NCBI GenBank assembly: GCA_934277375.1
Contig: CAKQTZ010000003.1
Span: 320,376 to 384,375 of the forward strand
Length of the DNA: 64,000 nucleotides
Origin: an uncultured Coprococcus sp.
GTDB lineage: Bacteria > Bacillota > Clostridia > Lachnospirales > Lachnospiraceae
Direction: 5' to 3'
The notes under the pieces were generated by a model that searched no databases, was not told the DNA's origin, and worked only from the letters and a program-made list of their open reading frames with translations. The position numbers were made by a program, and so were the translations under genes. This document shows positions 46,397 to 55,812 of the stretch, piece by piece. How positions within the stretch are numbered: position 1 is the first letter of the stretch; each line of letters starts with the position of its first letter.

Positions 46397-46849
46397 TCAG
46401 CTCTGGCCGGTCATCCCCTCAAGCTTTAATATATCGTCAAATATCTTCTGATAATTTCTGTTGCTTGTATCCATGTTCATGGTCGGCAACAACAGTCTGT
46501 CAGACACCTGATATACACATAGAGGATTCTCTGATATATCAAGCTGATATAATTCCATACCATTTTTCATCAACATTCTCCGCAGCTCCTCATAGTAGTA
46601 ATCACCTATGGTCTCCAGCGTATTCTCACATCCTTTAAATTCTGTAAGCTCGTTCAGATACTTACCTCTGTATCTATCTATAAATGACGAGATAATAGCC
46701 TCCAGCTTAAAAAATGGAATGTCTTCATTTCTGTCTTCCATACCTATATAAGTAACAACCGTAAATGAATGACCATGTATTTTCGACACATCACCATTAA
46801 AGCTGTGTTTTGCATTAAAGTAGGTTCTGTATATGTAATAATTAAACAA
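46397..46849 (-). CDS. 6-pyruvoyl-tetrahydropterin-synthase-fold protein, copy 2
   Basis: A 150-residue protein that is first in the XrtG operon. Zinc-site histidines are kept in YFNAKHSF and KIHGHSFTV, but the usual catalytic Cys and the LDH motif are missing. It starts with TTG, chosen because AGGAGG lies 7 bases upstream and no in-frame ATG exists before residue 37. Its N-terminus aligns with copy 1. Two such paralogues in one operon suggest a heteromer or two roles. Confidence 0.8.
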   Translation of the reverse strand: MFNYYIYRTYFNAKHSFNGDVSKIHGHSFTVVTYIGMEDRNEDIPFFKLEAIISSFIDRYRGKYLNELTEFKGCENTLETIGDYYYEELRRMLMKNGMELYQLDISENPLCVYQVSDRLLLPTMNMDTSNRNYQKIFDDILKLEGMTGQS

Positions 46850-46913
46850 CCAGACACCTCCTGACCATAAACTCTGATTTTAGCTTAATAAGACTGATTC
46901 TTGCCATTCCTAA

Positions 46914-46942
46914 ATTATAATTACATAAATGTCATATATCAA
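46914..46942 (-). promoter_or_regulatory. Promoter of the XrtG operon
   Basis: On the minus strand TTGATA (46937-46942) and consensus TATAAT (46914-46919) with a 17-bp spacer, about 65 bp before the first gene. Confidence 0.82.
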
Positions 46943-47154
46943 TGATGAAAAATTGCCAAAATAATGTCTTTTTTATGAACATTTTGTAACTTTATGTATA
47001 GTTAACTTGTTTCAACCGTTTGCGCTGTTCATATTCCTTTGTCTGTTTGATCGTTAATGATTGAATAGTCAAGTAATCAGTCAAATATTCATAGAATGAA
47101 TGTTCTTCCAAATTCTTTGACACATCCAGGCTTGATTTTTACCCGTGTAATACA

Positions 47155-47187
47155 AAAAAGATCCCATCCATGTGAATGAGATCTTTC
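47155..47187 (-). terminator. Terminator after the aminotransferase
   Basis: AAAGATC and GATCTTT close a hairpin with inner CAT/ATG pairing; the minus strand then reads TTTTTTG. Confidence 0.75.
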
Positions 47188-47290
47188 TTAATCTTTATCT
47201 ATTCTTTTTAACTGCCATATCTTTGGCTGTTATACTTCATACAGCCTGTCAGCTCAATATGACATCTGAATTATTTTCTATACGTACTTC

Positions 47291-48574
47291 CTATGCCTCA
47301 AGCAGTTTCTCGACACTTACAAGCTTTACACAGAGAACAAATATCTCTGTTGCCTGTTGCATCTCCTCTGGTGTAGGGAATGAAGGTGCGATCCTGATGT
47401 TGCTGTCCTTTGGATCGTTGTGGTATGGGAATGTTGCTCCTGCACCTGTGAGGATAACTCCTGCCTCCTTGCACTTTGCAACTATAGCCTTTGCACAGCC
47501 TTCCATGGCGTCAAATGATATGAAATATCCGCCGAGAGGCTTGATCCATGAACCGATTCCAAGTCCGTCAAGCTCCTCCTCAAGGACTTTGAGAGTTGCC
47601 TCAAACTTTGGTCTCATGAAATCAGCATGCTTCTTCATATGCTCCTTAAGACCGTCAAGATTCTTAAAGTATCTTGCATGTCTGAGCTGGTTTACCTTAT
47701 CATTTCCTATAGTCTGTATTGTGTAATGCTTTTTGGCATCCTCAAGGTTTGCATGTGATGTAGCCATAGCTGAAACACCTGAACCAGGAAAACTTACCTT
47801 TGATGTTGACGCAAACTCAAATACCATATCCGGATTGCCTGCCTTCTCACACTCTCCGATGATATCAAGAATCTCTACCTGATTGTCCTCATACAGATGA
47901 TGAATGACATATGCATTGTCCCAGAAAATCCTGAAATCCTTAGCTGCCGGCTTAAGATTTGCAAATCTTCTTACGGTCTCATCACTGTAGCAGATTCCCT
48001 GTGGGTTTGAGTACTTTGGCACGCACCATATACCCTTTACTGTTGGGTCTGAATTTACAAGTTCTTCAACCATATCCATGTCAGGACCTGTAACTGTCAT
48101 AGGTATGTTGATCATCTCTATTCCAAAATGCTCTGTGATAGCAAAATGTCTGTCATATCCCGGAACAGGACAGAGGAACTTTACCTTGTCAAGCTTGCAC
48201 CAAGGTGTCTCTCCCATTATTCCGTGTGTATATGCTCTTGATACAGTGTCAAACATAAGAGTAAGACTTGCGTTACCACCGATGAAGATATGATCCTCAG
48301 TGGTTCCCATCATCTCTGCCATAAGCCTCTTGACTTCTGGAATTCCATCAAGGCACCCATAGTTTCTGCAGTCTATGCCACACTCTGACTTCATATCAGA
48401 ATCACTGTTGATAACATCCATAAGACCAACAGATACTCCAAGCTGGGTTGGTGATGGCTTTCCTCTTGACATGTCAAGATTCAGGCCAAGAGCCTTCTTC
48501 TCCTCATATGCCGCAAGCAGCTGCTCTCTAAGTTCCATTAACTCTTCTCTTGATAATTCACTGTACGCTTTCAT
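47291..48574 (-). CDS. Class I aminotransferase, PF12897 (AspAT Ic) type
   Basis: A 427-residue PLP enzyme. Conserved parts are LNLDMSRGKPSPTQL, RNYGCLDGIPEVKRL, PKYSNPQG, WDNAYVIHHL, and the Schiff-base lysine in FASTSKVSFPGSG. This pattern fits the aspartate-aminotransferase-like group that transfers the amino group of aspartate to 2-oxoglutarate; the exact substrate is inferred from family only. AAGGGAG precedes the ATG. It is a single-gene unit with its own terminator. Confidence 0.92.
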   Translation of the reverse strand: MKAYSELSREELMELREQLLAAYEEKKALGLNLDMSRGKPSPTQLGVSVGLMDVINSDSDMKSECGIDCRNYGCLDGIPEVKRLMAEMMGTTEDHIFIGGNASLTLMFDTVSRAYTHGIMGETPWCKLDKVKFLCPVPGYDRHFAITEHFGIEMINIPMTVTGPDMDMVEELVNSDPTVKGIWCVPKYSNPQGICYSDETVRRFANLKPAAKDFRIFWDNAYVIHHLYEDNQVEILDIIGECEKAGNPDMVFEFASTSKVSFPGSGVSAMATSHANLEDAKKHYTIQTIGNDKVNQLRHARYFKNLDGLKEHMKKHADFMRPKFEATLKVLEEELDGLGIGSWIKPLGGYFISFDAMEGCAKAIVAKCKEAGVILTGAGATFPYHNDPKDSNIRIAPSFPTPEEMQQATEIFVLCVKLVSVEKLLEA

Positions 48575-48825
48575 AATATGTCTCCCTTGCTACAAATCTA
48601 ACGTTCAACCCTTGTATCATATAATTTATTTCTCCGGTTGTCTAGACCTTAATCGCATAAGTTTGCAGTATTTCGCAAATTTTGGTTGAAAAATCTAAGT
48701 TCAAACACTAAATCCGACTATATTTTCGTCAAAATTATATATTTAACTTTTTATTTTCAAGTTGGTCGACATTGAAAGATGCTGCAGCATTCTTTTTGGA
48801 TAACTTAAAGATATGGCTCTGGCGG

Positions 48826-49503
48826 TTATTTGGATGGTATCATGGATGCTATCTCAGCGGCAAGCTGCGATTTTGGCATGGTCTGAAGTGTTATTCTGCC
48901 AGGGCCTGTTACCACTGTATTGAAGAATCCCTCTCCTCCAAAGAACATATTCATGGCACCACCTTTTACTGTCTCTGCATTCAAGGAGCATGTTGCATCC
49001 ATCATTGCAAGATAACCTGTGTCAATGACCATCTGCTGTCCCGGTGCAAGCATGTAATCCACAACCGAACCATCTATCTCGAGGAATACGATACCTTGAC
49101 CTGTTATTCTCTGCATGATAAATCCTTCTCCTCCAAAAAAGCCGCCTGCAACTTTTTTCTGGAAAGCTATCTCCAGATTCACCCCTGGTGTTGATGCAAG
49201 GTATGATGACTTCTGACAAACGATCTCCTTGCCAGGTCCTATCTCAACCGCCATGATATTTCCCACAAAGCTTGAACCGAATGCTATCAGTCCAGTTCCC
49301 CCCTGAGCCGTATATGTATTTCGGAACATTGATTCTCCAGATATGGCTCTGGTGAACATCTTGCCTACTCCGCCACCCGATGTCTGCATCTGCATATTCG
49401 GAGACATCCATACCATTGCGCCCTTTTCGCAGTTCATAGATTCCCCTGCCTCCAGAATGATCTCTACCACAGGCATCATGCCGCCTTTGATCTCGTATCT
49501 CAT
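48826..49503 (-). CDS. TIGR00266/AIM24-family protein
   Basis: A 225-residue soluble beta-rich protein of the AIM24/TIGR00266 family. Typical elements are EAGESMNCEKGAMVWM, GGGVGKMFTRAISGESMF, and the glycine-rich VAGGFFGGEGFIMQR and GGAMNMFFGGEGFF. Biochemical function is unknown in the family. ATG 49503 follows GGGAGG; the longer frame to 49530 is not preferred. Confidence 0.9.
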   Translation of the reverse strand: MRYEIKGGMMPVVEIILEAGESMNCEKGAMVWMSPNMQMQTSGGGVGKMFTRAISGESMFRNTYTAQGGTGLIAFGSSFVGNIMAVEIGPGKEIVCQKSSYLASTPGVNLEIAFQKKVAGGFFGGEGFIMQRITGQGIVFLEIDGSVVDYMLAPGQQMVIDTGYLAMMDATCSLNAETVKGGAMNMFFGGEGFFNTVVTGPGRITLQTMPKSQLAAEIASMIPSK

Positions 49504-49615
49504 ATAATCTGACCTCCCTGTATTCTTCATATTTAAATATGAACTTCATTTTTTTAATGATACAAATGTATTATATAGTAAATACTATTCATATAACAAT
49601 GTTTATTTATAAATC

Positions 49616-49650
49616 GTGGGTAAACACCTGTTTTTTATTTATTTACCCAC
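49616..49650. repeat. Inverted repeat upstream of the amino-acid transporter
   Basis: GTGGGTAAA (49616-49624) and TTTACCCAC (49642-49650) form a perfect 9-bp stem about 40 bp before the transporter promoter. Its role is unknown. Confidence 0.6.
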
Positions 49651-49688
49651 TCTTTCGATTTTATGGAGCGACTTTTTTCATATATTAA

Positions 49689-49717
49689 TTGCATTTTTTG
49701 AAACACAATGGTATATT
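49689..49717 (+). promoter_or_regulatory. Candidate promoter of the amino-acid transporter
   Basis: TTGCAT (49689-49694) and TATATT (49712-49717) with a 17-bp spacer and a leader of about 27 bases. Confidence 0.5.
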
Positions 49718-49750
49718 TATTCAGATAAAATACGAAAGGAAGATGTAAAA

Positions 49751-50641
49751 ATGAAACTCAAAAAATTATTAGCAATTTCAATGTCAGCAGTTCTGGCTAT
49801 GACAGCTCTTACTGCTTGCGGAAGCAAGGATGGTTCTTCGGAGGCAGCTTCAGAGAGCGCTTCATCATCAAAGAAGACTGCAAAGGTCATCGAGATCGAC
49901 CTTACAGATGAGCAGTACGCATTTGGTGTTGACAAAGAGCAGCCTGAGCTGTTAACACAGGTCAACGACTTCATCAAGACAATGAACGAAGACGGATCAT
50001 TTGAAGAGATCTGCAATCACTACTTCGGCGACGGCGAGCCTGTTGCAGTTGAGTCAGCAAAGCTTGATGCAAACAAGGATCAGCTTGTAGTTGCAACAAA
50101 TGCTGCATTCGAGCCATTTGAGTATACAAAGGGTGAGAACTACTATGGTGTCGATATGGAGATAGCTAAGGCTCTCGCAGACAAGCTTGGCAAGGAGCTC
50201 GTTATCCAGAACATGGATTTCGACGCTGTATGTCTCTCAGTTGGTCAGCACAAGTGTGATATCGCTATGGCAGGTCTTACTATAAAGCCAGACCGTGAGG
50301 AGTATGTAAGCTTCTCAGATTCATACTACAAGGCTTCACAGAAGCTTATCGTTACATCAGACAATACAGAGTTTGATGAGTGCAAGACAGCCGATGATGT
50401 CAACAAGATCCTTCAGGCAAAAGGCTCAGACATGAAGATTGGTTTCCAGACAGGTACTACCGGACAGTTCTACTGCGAGGGTGACGCAGACTGGGGATTC
50501 ACAAAGCTTGCTATGACTTCAACAGGCTACAAGAACGGTTCTCTCGCAGTTCAGGATCTTTTAAATGGTAACCTCAACTATGTTATCATCGATGCTGCTC
50601 CAGCAGCCAGCATCACTGCTGCTCTTAACGCAATGCAGTAA
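49751..50641 (+). CDS. Amino-acid-binding lipoprotein, apparently circularly permuted
   Basis: A 296-residue lipoprotein (lipobox LTACGS, Cys23) of the SBP_bac_3 family. After a Ser-rich linker, residues 46-93 (LTDEQYAFGVDKEQPELLTQ, then DGSFEEICNHYFG) look like the normal C-terminal end of this family. The usual N-terminal lobe then begins at residue 111 (QLVVATNAAFEPFEYTKGEN), with MDFDAVCLSV, MAGLTIKPDREEYVSFSDSY and IGFQTGTTGQFYCEG. The protein stops just after the last lobe strand (NYVIIDAAPA). It is followed by permease and ATPase genes for polar amino-acid import. GAAAGGA precedes ATG 49751. Confidence 0.92.
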   Translation: MKLKKLLAISMSAVLAMTALTACGSKDGSSEAASESASSSKKTAKVIEIDLTDEQYAFGVDKEQPELLTQVNDFIKTMNEDGSFEEICNHYFGDGEPVAVESAKLDANKDQLVVATNAAFEPFEYTKGENYYGVDMEIAKALADKLGKELVIQNMDFDAVCLSVGQHKCDIAMAGLTIKPDREEYVSFSDSYYKASQKLIVTSDNTEFDECKTADDVNKILQAKGSDMKIGFQTGTTGQFYCEGDADWGFTKLAMTSTGYKNGSLAVQDLLNGNLNYVIIDAAPAASITAALNAMQ

Positions 50642-50701
50642 AATTCAATCCGGATTTAGTAATTTTAGTATTAACACCAATTATGTTTGAAAGGATATTT
50701 C

Positions 50702-51412
50702 ATGGGAGACATTTCTACAAAAATACAAAAGTTCATAGAAATATTCATCGACAACAACGGGTATGTTAAGGTAGTCGAGGGTCTGAAGAATACTGTGATA
50801 ATAGCCATTGCCGGTCTTATCATCGGTATAATAATCGGTACCCTCATAGCTACCGTCAGGGTAATTCCAAAGTACAAGCGTCTGCCTAGAGTTCTGGATG
50901 CAATCTGCAGTGTATATGTAGGCTTCTTCCGTGGAACACCTATGGTTGTACAGCTCCTTCTCTTCTACTATGTTCTTCTTCCTATAGTGGGAGGACATAT
51001 GACAGGAGTTCAGGTGGCTATGCTTGTATTCGGACTCAACAGCGGTGCCTACATCTCAGAGATCATGCGTGGTGGTATACTCTCAGTTGATCCAGGTCAG
51101 ATGGAAGGTGGACGTGCCATGGGACTCAGTTTTTCGACTACCATGCTCAAAATCGTTATACCTCAGGCAGTCAAGAATATTCTGCCAACCCTTGGAAATG
51201 AATTTATTTCTTTAATAAAAGAGACTTCAGTTGTAAGTTTTGTCGGAGCAACTGATCTCTACGTTGCATTCAACTACATCGGAAGTAACAGCTACGAATT
51301 CATGGTCCCTTATCTGGTCATGGCACTTATCTACATCGTGATGGTGCTTCTCATCAGCCTGGGAATCAAATTAATGGAAAGGAGCCTGAGAAAGAGTGAT
51401 AGACGTCATTAA
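50702..51412 (+). CDS. Polar amino-acid ABC transporter permease
   Basis: A 236-residue membrane protein of the HisM/GlnP type with about five helices. The family EAA-like loop is [21 protein letters not shown] with [13 protein letters not shown] after it. ATG 50702 follows GAAAGGA; the frame begins earlier at a TTG. It follows the binding-protein gene by 60 bp and overlaps the ATPase gene by 17 bp. Confidence 0.94.
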   Translation: MGDISTKIQKFIEIFIDNNGYVKVVEGLKNTVIIAIAGLIIGIIIGTLIATVRVIPKYKRLPRVLDAICSVYVGFFRGTPMVVQLLLFYYVLLPIVGGHMTGVQVAMLVFGLNSGAYISEIMRGGILSVDPGQMEGGRAMGLSFSTTMLKIVIPQAVKNILPTLGNEFISLIKETSVVSFVGATDLYVAFNYIGSNSYEFMVPYLVMALIYIVMVLLISLGIKLMERSLRKSDRRH

Positions 51413-52220
51413 TCTTGAAAAAAGTTTCGGTGATAACAAGGTCTTAAACGGCATCAATATCACCATAGACAAAGGCGATATAATGGTTGTTATCGGTCCC
51501 TCAGGTTCTGGTAAAAGTACATTTCTTCGCTGTCTGAACTGTATGGAAGATCCTACCGGCGGCCAGATCATATTCAACGGTGTTGATATAGCAGACCCTA
51601 AGGTCGATATCAACATACACCGCCGTCATATGGGTATGGTTTTCCAGCATTTCAATCTGTACAACAACAAGACTGTTATACAGAATATCATGCTTGCTCC
51701 TGTCTATGTCAGATGTCAGGATCTTAAAAAGGCAAAGCGGCATAATCTTCTGCTCCCTGTCACCAATCTCTTCCGCAAGGAAAAGCAGACAAAGCAGGAA
51801 ATTGCAACAACAAAGTCAGAGATCATTGCCGAGGCACGTGCAAAGGCTGAGGAACTCCTGAAGAGGATCGGTCTGGAGGACAAGGCGGATGTATATCCAT
51901 CTACGCTCTCAGGCGGTCAGAAGCAGCGTGTTGCCATTGTCCGCGCTCTTGCCATGAATCCTGATGTAATCCTGTTTGATGAGCCAACCTCCGCTCTTGA
52001 CCCCGAGATGGTCGGCGAGGTTCTTGATCTCATGAAGGCTCTTGCAGATGAAGGCATGACAATGATCATTGTTACCCATGAGATGGGATTCGCCAGAGAG
52101 GTTGCCAATAAGGTCGTATTTATTGACGACGGACAGATTCTTGAATCCGGTACACCGGAGGAATTCTTCGGCAACCCTAAGAATCCAAGACTTAAGGATT
52201 TCCTTTCAAAGGTGTTATAA
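51396..52220 (+). CDS. Amino-acid ABC transporter ATP-binding protein with insertion
   Basis: A 274-residue GlnQ-type ATPase: Walker [10 protein letters not shown] (34-42), Q loop FQHFNLYNN, signature LSGGQKQR (171-178), Walker [14 protein letters not shown] loop VTHEMGF. Family members are about 240 residues. The extra length is a basic helical insertion at about 112-148, just before the signature. It starts with GTG, overlapping the permease gene by 17 bp, and GGAG is 11 bases upstream. Confidence 0.94.
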   Translation: MIDVINLEKSFGDNKVLNGINITIDKGDIMVVIGPSGSGKSTFLRCLNCMEDPTGGQIIFNGVDIADPKVDINIHRRHMGMVFQHFNLYNNKTVIQNIMLAPVYVRCQDLKKAKRHNLLLPVTNLFRKEKQTKQEIATTKSEIIAEARAKAEELLKRIGLEDKADVYPSTLSGGQKQRVAIVRALAMNPDVILFDEPTSALDPEMVGEVLDLMKALADEGMTMIIVTHEMGFAREVANKVVFIDDGQILESGTPEEFFGNPKNPRLKDFLSKVL

Positions 52221-52584
52221 GACATTTTATCCGTATTTTTTATACAGATTGTAATATCGCAGTTTATCCGGCAGGTATGGCATTTCATACTTGCCGGATT
52301 TTTTGTTGGACAGTTACATATTTCTATTTTTTTGCTCAGATAGCTAGTTATCTAGCTTACACATACATCTATTCTTTTCGCCCCTGCTTCTTTTATATAT
52401 AATTCTCTTTAATCCAATTCCTGATTCATTTCATATTTCAGTTCATTTTTTCAATTTATTTCCTTATAAACTCTGTACTTTTGGCCTCTTATACTTTATA
52501 ATAACAATAATTTGGGCATTTTTATAAAAGAAAATAAATGATGTCCGGCAATGTTCAAAATCACATTACAATAAGGAGAAAACT
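52221..52584. other. Non-coding stretch before the second carB
   Basis: This 364-bp AT-rich interval contains the transporter terminator and, near its end, a consensus TATAAT (52497-52502) that could drive carB, with only a weak -35 match. AAGGAG lies just before the carB ATG. No gene or clear riboswitch was seen. Confidence 0.6.
52266..52304 (+). terminator. Terminator of the amino-acid transporter operon
   Basis: ATCCGGCAGGTATG (52266-52279) pairs with CATACTTGCCGGAT (52286-52299) with one G-T pair, followed by six T residues. Confidence 0.92.
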
Positions 52585-55500
52585 ATGCCAAAAAGAGAAG
52601 ACATTAACAAAGTTCTGATAATAGGATCTGGTCCAATCATCATCGGTCAGGCATGTGAGTTCGACTACTCAGGAACTCAGGCGTGCAAGGCTCTTAAGAA
52701 GCTTGGATACGAGATCGTATTGGTCAATTCCAACCCTGCTACCATCATGACAGATCCTGAGACAGCTGATGTCACATACATTGAGCCACTCAATGTCAAG
52801 AGACTTGAGCAGATAATTGCAAAAGAGAGACCTGATGCTCTTCTTCCAAATCTCGGAGGACAGTCAGGACTTAACCTTTGTGCTGAACTTGCAAAAGAAG
52901 GCATCTTAGACAAATACAATGTCAAAGTCATCGGTGTTCAGGTAGATGCTATTGAGCGCGGTGAGGACAGAATCGAATTCAAGAAATCCATGAACGCAAT
53001 CGGAATAGAAATGGCTAGAAGTGAAGTTGCCTACTCTGTAGATGAGGCTCTCGCCATCGCAGATCAGCTCGGATACCCTGTTGTTCTTCGTCCTGCATAT
53101 ACCATGGGCGGTGCCGGCGGCGGACTCGTATACAACAAGGAGGAGCTCAAGACTGTCTGTGCAAGAGGTCTTCAGGCCAGCCTTGTAGGTCAGGTTCTCG
53201 TTGAGGAGTCAATCCTCGGATGGGAGGAGCTTGAGCTTGAAGTTGTACGTGACTGCGAAGGCAATATGATCACTGTATGTTTCATCGAGAACATCGATCC
53301 TCTAGGCGTACACACAGGGGATTCATTCTGTTCCGCTCCTATGCTCACAATCTCTGAGGACGTTCAGAAGAGACTTCAGGAGCAGGCATACAAGATCGTT
53401 GACTCTGTTGAGGTCATCGGTGGAACAAATGTACAGTTCGCACATGACCCTGTATCTGACAGAATCATCGTAATCGAGATCAACCCTAGAACATCCCGTT
53501 CTTCTGCCTTGGCATCAAAGGCTACCGGATTCCCTATCGCCCTTGTGTCAGCCATGCTGGCAACAGGACTTACCCTCAAGGATATCGAGTGCGGTAAGTA
53601 CGGCACACTGGACAAATACGTTCCGGACGGTGACTACGTGGTTATCAAGTTTGCACGCTGGGCATTTGAGAAGTTCAAGGGTGTCGAGGATAAGCTTGGA
53701 ACACAGATGCGTGCCGTAGGTGAGGTCATGAGTATCGGTAAGACCTACAAGGAGGCTTTCCAGAAGGCTATCCGAAGCCTTGAGACAGGAAGATACGGTC
53801 TCGGCTACGCCAAGGACTACAATACAAAGAGCAAGGATGAACTCTTGCGCATGCTCGCACATCCATCAAGTGACAGACATTTCATCATGTACGAGGCACT
53901 CAGAAAGGGCGCTACAGTAGATGAGATATTTGATATAACAAAGGTTAAGCACTACTTCGCCCAGCAGATGAAGGAACTCGTTGAGGAAGAGGAGGCTCTC
54001 GCAGCACATAAGGGCACTCTCCCATCTGATGAGGCTCTCACCACTGCAAAGAAGGACGGTTTCTCAGACAGATACCTCAGCCAGATCCTTGAGATTCCTG
54101 AGGAAGATATCAGAAATAAACGAATCGAGCTCGGAGTTACTGAGGCATGGGAAGGCGTACACGTAAGCGGAACAAAGGACAGTGCTTACTACTACTCCAC
54201 ATACAATGCACCTGACAGCAATCCGATAAATGAGGATAAGCCAAAGGTTATGATCCTCGGCGGCGGCCCTAACAGAATCGGTCAGGGTATCGAGTTTGAC
54301 TACTGCTGCGTACATGCATCACTGGCACTTAAGAAACTCGGATTTGAGACTATCATAGTAAACTGTAATCCAGAGACTGTTTCAACTGACTATGATACAT
54401 CAGATAAGCTCTACTTTGAGCCACTTACACTTGAGGATGTTCTCAGCATTTACAACAAGGAAAAGCCAGTGGGCGTCATCGCACAGTTCGGCGGTCAGAC
54501 ACCCCTTAACCTCGCTTCTGACCTTGAGAAGAACGGCGTAAAGATCCTCGGTACATCTCCTGCTGTCATCGATCTTGCAGAGGACAGAGATCTCTTCCGT
54601 GAGATGATGGATAAGCTTGAGATCCCTATGCCAGAGTCAGGTATGGCTACTACTGTTGACGAGGCACTTGAGATCGCTCACAAGATCGGCTATCCAGTTA
54701 TGGTTCGTCCATCATACGTTCTCGGCGGACGTGGTATGGAGGTCGTATACGATGACGAGAGCCTTGACGGATATATGAGAGCTGCCGTTGGTGTCACACC
54801 GGACAGACCTATACTTATAGACAGATTCCTGAATCACGCCCTTGAGTGTGAGGCAGATGCCATAAGCGACGGAACTCACGCATTTGTTCCTGCCGTTATG
54901 GAGCACATCGAGCTTGCCGGAGTTCACTCAGGTGATTCAGCCTGCATCATTCCTTCAGTCCACATCACTGCTGAGAATGTTGCCACTATCAAAGAATATA
55001 CAAAGAAGATCGCTGAGGAGATGCATGTCGTAGGTCTTATGAACATGCAGTACGCTATTGAGAAGGGCAAGGTATATGTTCTCGAGGCAAATCCTAGAGC
55101 ATCCCGTACAGTACCTCTCGTATCAAAGGTATGTAACGTGCGCATGGTTCCTATCGCTACTGATATCATCACATCAGAGCTCACCGGAAGACCATCTCCT
55201 GTTCCAGCTCTCAAGGAGCAGCACATACCATATTACGGAGTTAAGGAAGCTGTATTCCCATTCAACATGTTCCCAGAGGTTGACCCGATCTTAGGACCTG
55301 AGATGAGATCTACAGGTGAGGTTCTCGGACTTTCAACCTACTACGGAGAGGCATTCTATAAGGCTCAGGAGGCTACACAGACTCTCCTTCCTACAAGTGG
55401 AACTGTCCTGATCTCTGTAAACAGAAAGGACAAGGATGAGGTTATCGAGATTGCTCAGCTCTTCGAAAAAGCTGGTTTCAAGATTCTTGCTACAAGCGGA

Positions 55501-55812
55501 ACATATGCCATAATTACGGCTGCCGGAGTTAAAGCTGAGAAAGTCAAAAAACTCCAGGAGGGCAGACCAAACATCAATGACCTTATAACAAATGGCTCTA
55601 TAGACCTGATAGTCAATTCTCCAAGCGGTAAGGAAAGTGCCCACGACGACAGTTACCTCAGAAAGGCTGCCATCAAGGCAAAAATTCCTTATATGACTAC
55701 AATTGCAGGAGCAAGAGCAACCGCAAAGGGTATCCTGTACGTTCAGGCGCATGGCGACAGCGATGTGAAGTCACTGCAGGAGCTTCACAGTGAGATAAAG
55801 GACGCTGAGTAA
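52585..55812 (+). CDS. carB: Second carbamoyl-phosphate synthase large subunit
   Basis: A 1075-residue full-length paralogue. Both ATP-grasp halves are intact (VLIIGSGPIIIGQACEFDYS and VMILGGGPNRIGQGIEFDY), as is the C-terminal MGS-like domain, whose NSPSGKESAHDD segment differs from the carAB-linked copy. The start MPKREDINKVL is standard. No carA lies next to it, so it must share the carA at 14405-15478 or use one elsewhere. Divergence from the first copy suggests separate regulation or pathway use (arginine versus pyrimidine). AAGGAG precedes the ATG. Confidence 0.96.
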   Translation: MPKREDINKVLIIGSGPIIIGQACEFDYSGTQACKALKKLGYEIVLVNSNPATIMTDPETADVTYIEPLNVKRLEQIIAKERPDALLPNLGGQSGLNLCAELAKEGILDKYNVKVIGVQVDAIERGEDRIEFKKSMNAIGIEMARSEVAYSVDEALAIADQLGYPVVLRPAYTMGGAGGGLVYNKEELKTVCARGLQASLVGQVLVEESILGWEELELEVVRDCEGNMITVCFIENIDPLGVHTGDSFCSAPMLTISEDVQKRLQEQAYKIVDSVEVIGGTNVQFAHDPVSDRIIVIEINPRTSRSSALASKATGFPIALVSAMLATGLTLKDIECGKYGTLDKYVPDGDYVVIKFARWAFEKFKGVEDKLGTQMRAVGEVMSIGKTYKEAFQKAIRSLETGRYGLGYAKDYNTKSKDELLRMLAHPSSDRHFIMYEALRKGATVDEIFDITKVKHYFAQQMKELVEEEEALAAHKGTLPSDEALTTAKKDGFSDRYLSQILEIPEEDIRNKRIELGVTEAWEGVHVSGTKDSAYYYSTYNAPDSNPINEDKPKVMILGGGPNRIGQGIEFDYCCVHASLALKKLGFETIIVNCNPETVSTDYDTSDKLYFEPLTLEDVLSIYNKEKPVGVIAQFGGQTPLNLASDLEKNGVKILGTSPAVIDLAEDRDLFREMMDKLEIPMPESGMATTVDEALEIAHKIGYPVMVRPSYVLGGRGMEVVYDDESLDGYMRAAVGVTPDRPILIDRFLNHALECEADAISDGTHAFVPAVMEHIELAGVHSGDSACIIPSVHITAENVATIKEYTKKIAEEMHVVGLMNMQYAIEKGKVYVLEANPRASRTVPLVSKVCNVRMVPIATDIITSELTGRPSPVPALKEQHIPYYGVKEAVFPFNMFPEVDPILGPEMRSTGEVLGLSTYYGEAFYKAQEATQTLLPTSGTVLISVNRKDKDEVIEIAQLFEKAGFKILATSGTYAIITAAGVKAEKVKKLQEGRPNINDLITNGSIDLIVNSPSGKESAHDDSYLRKAAIKAKIPYMTTIAGARATAKGILYVQAHGDSDVKSLQELHSEIKDAE

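Larger units (their letters stand above)
46850..47290. other. Non-coding stretch between the XrtG operon and the aminotransferase
   Basis: This 441-bp AT-rich region holds the XrtG promoter (46914-46942) and the aminotransferase terminator (47155-47187). I see no convincing gene between them. Confidence 0.7.

Noticed and set aside
41868..46849. Two queuosine or folate QueD genes
   Set aside because: They have the fold but lack the catalytic cysteine, and they sit in an exosortase operon, so a standard QueD call is not supported.
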